Assembly (NCBI GenBank): GCA_015680905.1
Contig: CM027383.1
Span: forward strand, 84,167,001-84,231,000
Source of the DNA: Coptis chinensis
Lineage: Eukaryota; Streptophyta; Magnoliopsida; Ranunculales; Ranunculaceae
DNA length: 64,000 nucleotides
Direction of reading: 5' to 3'
Position numbers and translations under genes: made by a program. The notes under the pieces were generated by a model, which made no database searches, was not told the origin of the DNA, and worked only from the letters and a program-made list of their open reading frames with translations. How positions within the stretch are numbered: position 1 is the stretch's first letter; each line of letters starts with the position of its first letter. Of this stretch, positions 59,811 to 64,000 are shown one piece after another.

Positions 59811-61148
59811 TCAAAGGTTTCTTCTTGGAGGATGAGATGATTTATTGGAGTAAGCACTATTCCATTCCCCTCCATTCTGAGCATAATAATCCATTGGATA
59901 ATCTGTGGCAGCATCAGCAACTACAATCTTTTCTTCATTGCTGCTGCAACAAGATTTGCTTCCACACTCTGCACCATTCATGCAATTTGAGTTTAAAGAG
60001 GATTTCTCCCACCAACCAGGAATAAACCCAAGCGCAATTTCAGCCTCGAATGGAGTCAAGAGAGGCTTTTCAAAAGCCTCCCCCCAATCAATGGAAAGAC
60101 GTGGACAAGCAATCTGAATCCAGGCATCTATAGAATCGGCAAACAATGCAATCCTAGCAGGAGAAATCTCTGACATCAAAATGGTGGTCCACGTAAAACC
60201 TCTTTCTTTCATTTTACTCTGCAACCGTTTGAGAATTCTAGGGTTCCCCTGCCTTCCCAACGTCCCAAGAATAATTCCCCAGCAGCTCGCCTCCCTAGCT
60301 TTAATGATTGCATTCTTCCTCACTTTCTTCATTCCATCGTGATCATACTCCTCCAAGAACAAAACCCCAAGGTATGGGTCATATCGAAAAGCCTTAATTC
60401 CAGGATTTGCTATCATAAATGCTTCAAGATGGAACCTCCCATCAGCCACAAATATAAGAACATCCGCAGACCCTTTAGGAATTGTTGGGGATGTGCACCC
60501 AAGAACTTCTCCAGCTGATAAGGGTTTAGACTGTGGGACCAAAACCTCAAAGCCAGCATTTTCTAATGCAGGCTTTGCAGCTCGAATTGCCGAAGAAAAC
60601 TGGATGGTCCCTGCCAGGGCTAGCTTTTTTGTTTTGGTCTGTTCTTCATCAATGTTCAATCTAACTGTATCGATCAAACGCTCAACATCAATTTTGATTT
60701 CAACAAAAACATAGAGAGAAGGAATCTTTGTGGAGTCGATGGGGATGAGACAGCTGTGCCCATAATGGATGAGGAGATCAGCACCCAAAGCAGTGGCAGA
60801 GAAGTCATCAACACAACAGGCACCGTAGGTGACATCACCAAGGACAAAGCAGTCATCAAGCTTTCCATAGGTCGTAAAGATGTCAGAAAGAACAAGGGAA
60901 TACATTAGGAGTCCTTCAGGGAACTGCAGAGCAACGCGTTTGGCACCAGATGTTAGGATGCGCCAGATGCATTTGTGGACCTCAAAACTGTAATTAGAGG
61001 GGAGGACAGAGAGAGACGAGTTAAGGGATGGATCGTTGGTTATGGAGTCTGGGATTTGGTTTTTGATGAACCGTTTAGGAGACGGACGAGGTTTATTACT
61101 TTTAGGCTCTTGAGAGAACACCTGAAGATCCACACTTGATTTCTCCAT
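59811..61148 (-). CDS. DPH1: 2-(3-amino-3-carboxypropyl)histidine synthase subunit 1
   Basis: A single uninterrupted coding frame of 445 residues, near the usual eukaryotic length. The DPH1/DPH2 fold is marked by VALQFPEGLLMYSLVLSDIF, GDVTYGACCVDDFSATALGA, DLLIHYGHSCLIPID, GCTSP and IQIACPRLSIDWGEAF. The cysteines in GACC, GCTSP and ACPRL are the three expected ligands of the [4Fe-4S] cluster. The heterodimer with DPH2 uses a radical S-adenosylmethionine reaction to add a 3-amino-3-carboxypropyl group to a histidine of elongation factor 2, the first step of diphthamide synthesis in the cytosol. The C-terminal tail has a plant-style extension with a cysteine-rich piece (CGSKSCCSS). ATG 61148 is followed by an unstructured basic stretch. 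There is no damage. Confidence 0.95.
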   Translation of the reverse strand: MEKSSVDLQVFSQEPKSNKPRPSPKRFIKNQIPDSITNDPSLNSSLSVLPSNYSFEVHKCIWRILTSGAKRVALQFPEGLLMYSLVLSDIFTTYGKLDDCFVLGDVTYGACCVDDFSATALGADLLIHYGHSCLIPIDSTKIPSLYVFVEIKIDVERLIDTVRLNIDEEQTKTKKLALAGTIQFSSAIRAAKPALENAGFEVLVPQSKPLSAGEVLGCTSPTIPKGSADVLIFVADGRFHLEAFMIANPGIKAFRYDPYLGVLFLEEYDHDGMKKVRKNAIIKAREASCWGIILGTLGRQGNPRILKRLQSKMKERGFTWTTILMSEISPARIALFADSIDAWIQIACPRLSIDWGEAFEKPLLTPFEAEIALGFIPGWWEKSSLNSNCMNGAECGSKSCCSSNEEKIVVADAATDYPMDYYAQNGGEWNSAYSNKSSHPPRRNL

Positions 61149-62966
61149 TTACTAAACAATTTGAGCAGAACCAACTTGATCAGCTGAAAGAAGATGACAT
61201 TATTATTAATAAGTATAACCTGCTGTAACACTCAACCTAAGGTACAAAAACAACACTACACATATACATTATGGCCAAATAAAAAGTATCTGTATCACTT
61301 TTATAATATCAAAAAAACAAGAATTAACAATATCACGTTAAAGTACCAAGTAATGGTAGTTCACGAGTTCCGAGAAACTTTAGGCTCACAGCCTTTACAT
61401 TCATATATTTTAAAGGCTAGACGCGTGGAGCAGGAAAACTGGAAAACACACACAGGCACACACAGATGAGAGAAAGCAAAAGGTGCTTCTGTTTTCTTTT
61501 TTGTTTGCTCCACTTCACACCTTTACAATCTGTGAATTTGAGGACTGAGAGCCTAAAATTTCTTGCCTCTTCATAGAAGTGTACTGTATTTGAAAGTAGT
61601 CTGAACCCTAAACTCTTAGAACATCCATACAGGATTGTACATCTGTACACACACGTCTGAACTCCTTTGTTAGTCTAACATTCTTCATGTACCCTAACAG
61701 CCAAGAATATCTGTTGATTTGCATGAGTTTTCTTCTCTTCTTTCTCTCCATTTTACTTTTAATTGATTGGTTCATTATTAGTTTACCTCCACATCATCAT
61801 ATCCTGACCCTAGCAGCAAACATGAGTATTTTATAACTTGTTCTAGTGCAACAGTGTAAGGGATAATGAATTCTCAAGGTTAATAAGCCAGGTTCTATAA
61901 GTGGAAATAATCATTTTATCAGACTAGAAAGACAGGGAAAAAAACTATCTCAATTAAATACAAGTCTAACGGCCACCCACAGGCTACAGCCTAACTATGA
62001 AATTTAACTTAAACAATATGAAATTCTATCAGATAATAAATATGAATATTTACCTCTTAATCTCGTACTCACCAACTTTCCACGAGCTAAAGATTAGGGC
62101 GTTTATTTAGTTTTTTTTTTTTTTTTTTCGATAATCTGGGCGTTTGTTTAGTTGAGACCGGTTCCTCTATAACCGGGTACAGAGATTGATATTTGTACCC
62201 CACACACATTTCGTATCTCGGTGCACACACACATCTCGGAGCACAAACACAGATATCGAGGCATACACACATCTCGGATTCGGATCAACGGCGAGATAAC
62301 ACGTTATAAAGATCTCGAGTTCTATTTAGTTTAACTTCCAAAGAACTCTACTTTGTATCTCGAACGTGGGATTGGGCCTAGAGAATGAGAAACTTGGGTT
62401 TGAGCTAATGGGCCTAGACCAATCCAACCAATCTAAGTTACAACCAGCCCAAGTTCAATAGACTAAAACCGGATTTTTGTTGGTCCTAGACTAACCTGTA
62501 ATATCTTTAATTCTGGTTTGGTTTTGTAAATCAAAACCCGGCTCGGTTTTGAATTGGGCTCGGATTAGAATATCAAAAAACCGAAAAACCCAAGCCCGTG
62601 TGCGTACATATATCTTTCAATCATTCTATTCTTGAAAATAATAAGTTTCAGAATCTCTATTTTATAAAGAATAATGTAATCAACAAAGTTATTTTAATTT
62701 CAGTGTTTTTTGCTTCCTAATTCCAAAAAAAAAATCCCAAAAATATAATCAACTCGATATAATCCGACCTAATCCAAATTGGTCTGGATAGAGTTTGGGC
62801 TGAAAATTTAAGAACCGACTAGGGTTTGGTCTCAGGCTCGCATTTGAAACTCGGGTTAGACTCGGACCCGACCGAGTTCCCCCACCCCTACTCAAAATAG
62901 CAAAACGAGAAAAGCACGTTTAAAACGCCTCGAGATTCTAAAACCCTACTACTAAAAAAATATATA
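61149..62966. other. Intergenic between DPH1 and the Josephin gene
   Basis: It contains DPH1 upstream sequence, a (CA)-rich tract (61446-61465), a T-run (62110-62128), the inverted copy of the dispersed GT-rich repeat (62155-62325) and GGGTTTGG/AACCGG-rich sequence at 62480-62590. No gene recognised. The Josephin promoter probably lies in 62600-62966. Confidence 0.45.
62155..62325. repeat. Dispersed GT-rich repeat, copy 2 (inverted)
   Basis: Reverse complement of 23863-24045: CCGGTTCCTCTATAACCGGG, CACACACATCTCGG units and TCGGATTCGGATCAACGGCG. Confidence 0.75.
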
Positions 62967-63596
62967 ATGGAAGAGAAAAAAGGAGAGATCTATCATGAGA
63001 AGCAAAAACTTCAATTCTGTCTTTTACACGCTCTCAACAATCTCTACCAGGTACTACTTCTAACTTTATTCTCTCTCTCTCCTTTTTATTCTTTTTACTA
63101 ATACATGACTAATTAATTTTGTTTACAGGAAAAAAACGTGTTTACAAAAACAGACTTAAACACAATAGCAAATGAACTAATTCACGAAGACCCAGTAAAA
63201 AAAAGTCAAAATAATTGGATACCAATATTCAAACCACATCATAATTCACTTACTGGTAATTACGATATTAATGTCTTAATTTCAGCATTAGAAAGTAAAG
63301 GCAAAAAAGTTGTGTGGCATGATCGTCGTAATCCGGCTTCTTCGATTAATTTTAATGATGGGAATAGTAATAAGTTGATGGGTTTTGTTATTAATGTTAC
63401 ACTTAAAAGATTTGGTGGGTTATGGAGAAGTAGACATTGGGTTGCGGTCAGGAAAGTTGATGGGGTTTGGTATAATTTGGATAGTGATTTTAAGTGTCCT
63501 TATGAGTTTAAGGATTTAGATGAGTTGAAAGAGTTTTTGGATTATATTATTGGCGGTGGCGGGGAAGTATTACTCGTTATGAATGAAACAGACTGA
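62967..63596 (+). CDS. Josephin-type deubiquitinating enzyme
   Basis: Exons 62967-63050 and 63129-63596 join in phase with GT-AG borders and give 183 residues, about the size of single-domain Josephins. Exon 1 carries IYHEKQKLQFCLLHALNNLY, in which the cysteine is the catalytic nucleophile and the following Q-F-C-L-L-H-A-L-N-N-L pattern is the family signature. Exon 2 carries FTKTDLNTIANEL, GNYDINVLISALESKG, the catalytic histidine in WRSRHWVAVRKVDGVWYNLD and the acidic partner just after it (NLDSD). The enzyme cuts ubiquitin chains. Start ATG 62967 lies directly after an AT-rich leader; its frame is open to the splice site. The next gene begins 31 bp after the stop. Confidence 0.92.
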
Positions 63597-63627
63597 AGTT
63601 TATTCGTTTTAGTTTATTAGAAGACAC

Positions 63628-64000
63628 ATGGAATTGACGAAGAAGTTGAAACGGCATTATGGGTTGAACGATTCGATTGCATTTGTTTTAACAGTGATTT
63701 CTGTTTCGTGCTTGTTGGTTATGATTGTTTCGATCCTTAGACTACCTGAGGTTTCGAGGGAAGAGGGGTTGTATAGGATTTTGAAAATGAGGAAGGTGCC
63801 GAAAGAGGATGTGAGGTTGGGTGAACTTGGGAAGATGATGGTTGGGATGTTGCCAGATGATCTTGCATTTACTGTGTTTGTGCCTTCAGAGAAAGCATTT
63901 CAACGAGATTTGAGATTGTGGACTAATGATAGTTTGGTGGGATCAAAGGGGTATGATAACACTTATGCCACAGTCTCTCGTATACTCGGTTTCTCAGCAG
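63628..64000 (+). CDS. FAS1 (fasciclin-like) domain membrane protein, 5' part
   Basis: Open to the window end: 124 codons so far. Residues 18-41 form one membrane segment (FVLTVISVSCLLVMIVSIL) after a short basic start, so a signal anchor is likely. Residues 60 onward start a FAS1 domain: LGELGKMMVGMLPDDLAFTV followed by FVPSEKAF, the conserved H1-type box of fasciclin domains. Plant FAS1 proteins usually act at the cell surface in adhesion or wall structure. The ATG is the first one after an in-frame TAG at 63610-63612, and the frame differs from that of the Josephin gene. The C-terminal part is outside the window, so the number of FAS1 domains is unknown. Confidence 0.75.
   Translation, partial: MELTKKLKRHYGLNDSIAFVLTVISVSCLLVMIVSILRLPEVSREEGLYRILKMRKVPKEDVRLGELGKMMVGMLPDDLAFTVFVPSEKAFQRDLRLWTNDSLVGSKGYDNTYATVSRILGFSA

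Noticed and set aside
59825..60895. Several frames overlapping DPH1
   Set aside because: All lie within the single intact DPH1 frame in other registers.

Overview
The window is nuclear DNA of a flowering plant, eudicot-like in its gene content. It is AT-rich and has GT-AG introns, a chloroplast-targeted ribosomal protein, a peroxisomal NAD carrier and a dense nest of plant transposons. No bacterial, organellar or viral backbone is visible. I cannot name the species.

Layout. 1-1141: the 5' part of a Helitron on the minus strand, cut by the window edge and full of ~57-bp tandem repeats. 1151-9313: a Mutator-like element (MULE) with ~0.85-1.1 kb terminal inverted repeats. It carries a GRF zinc-finger/membrane gene (+), a broken FAR1/MULE/SWIM transposase (-) interrupted by a 1384-bp solo LTR with a perfect 5-bp target duplication, and a captured PPR gene fragment. 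About 9320-19655: a decayed Rep/helicase Helitron (HUH, two-tyrosine and PIF1-type motifs present, many frameshifts), three blocks of small-hairpin repeats, and captured exon-like pieces including a likely chloroplast transit peptide. 19697-25480: a MITE-like hairpin, a LINE RNase H relic, a 1.46-kb fold-back element and other short repeats.

26808-29519 (-): SPC25, a signal peptidase complex subunit, in five exons. 29828-30959: a hAT-like element with an 8-bp target duplication and a 420-bp Helitron inside it. 30997-33703: Tourist-like MITEs and a hAT transposase remnant. 34107-39660 (-): a complete but broken Ty1/copia element with LTRs, tRNA-Met primer site, polypurine tract and target duplication. 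41812-46265: a 4.45-kb non-autonomous Helitron related to the one at position 1, made almost wholly of tandem repeats and bounded by a paralogous empty site.

47020-49513 (-): chloroplast ribosomal protein L4, with a short terminal exon 1.6 kb away from the main one. 49973-54546 (-): peroxisomal NAD carrier (PXN type), 11 exons. 54873-59592: a complete, decayed PIF/Harbinger element just upstream of the carrier. 59811-61148 (-): DPH1 of diphthamide synthesis. 62967-63596 (+): a Josephin-type deubiquitinase. 63628-64000 (+, cut by the window): a FAS1/fasciclin-like membrane protein.

The host genes are unrelated housekeeping functions (ER protein processing, plastid translation, peroxisome transport, eEF2 modification, ubiquitin removal) and do not form one pathway. 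The mobile DNA is the distinctive part: at least nine element types, often nested with readable target duplications, so insertion order can be worked out. I saw no convincing new biological system. The strongest unusual signals are the arrays of tiny palindromes in the Helitron tails and MULE ends, the satellite-like Helitron, and a possible AT-AA minor-spliceosome intron in SPC25.
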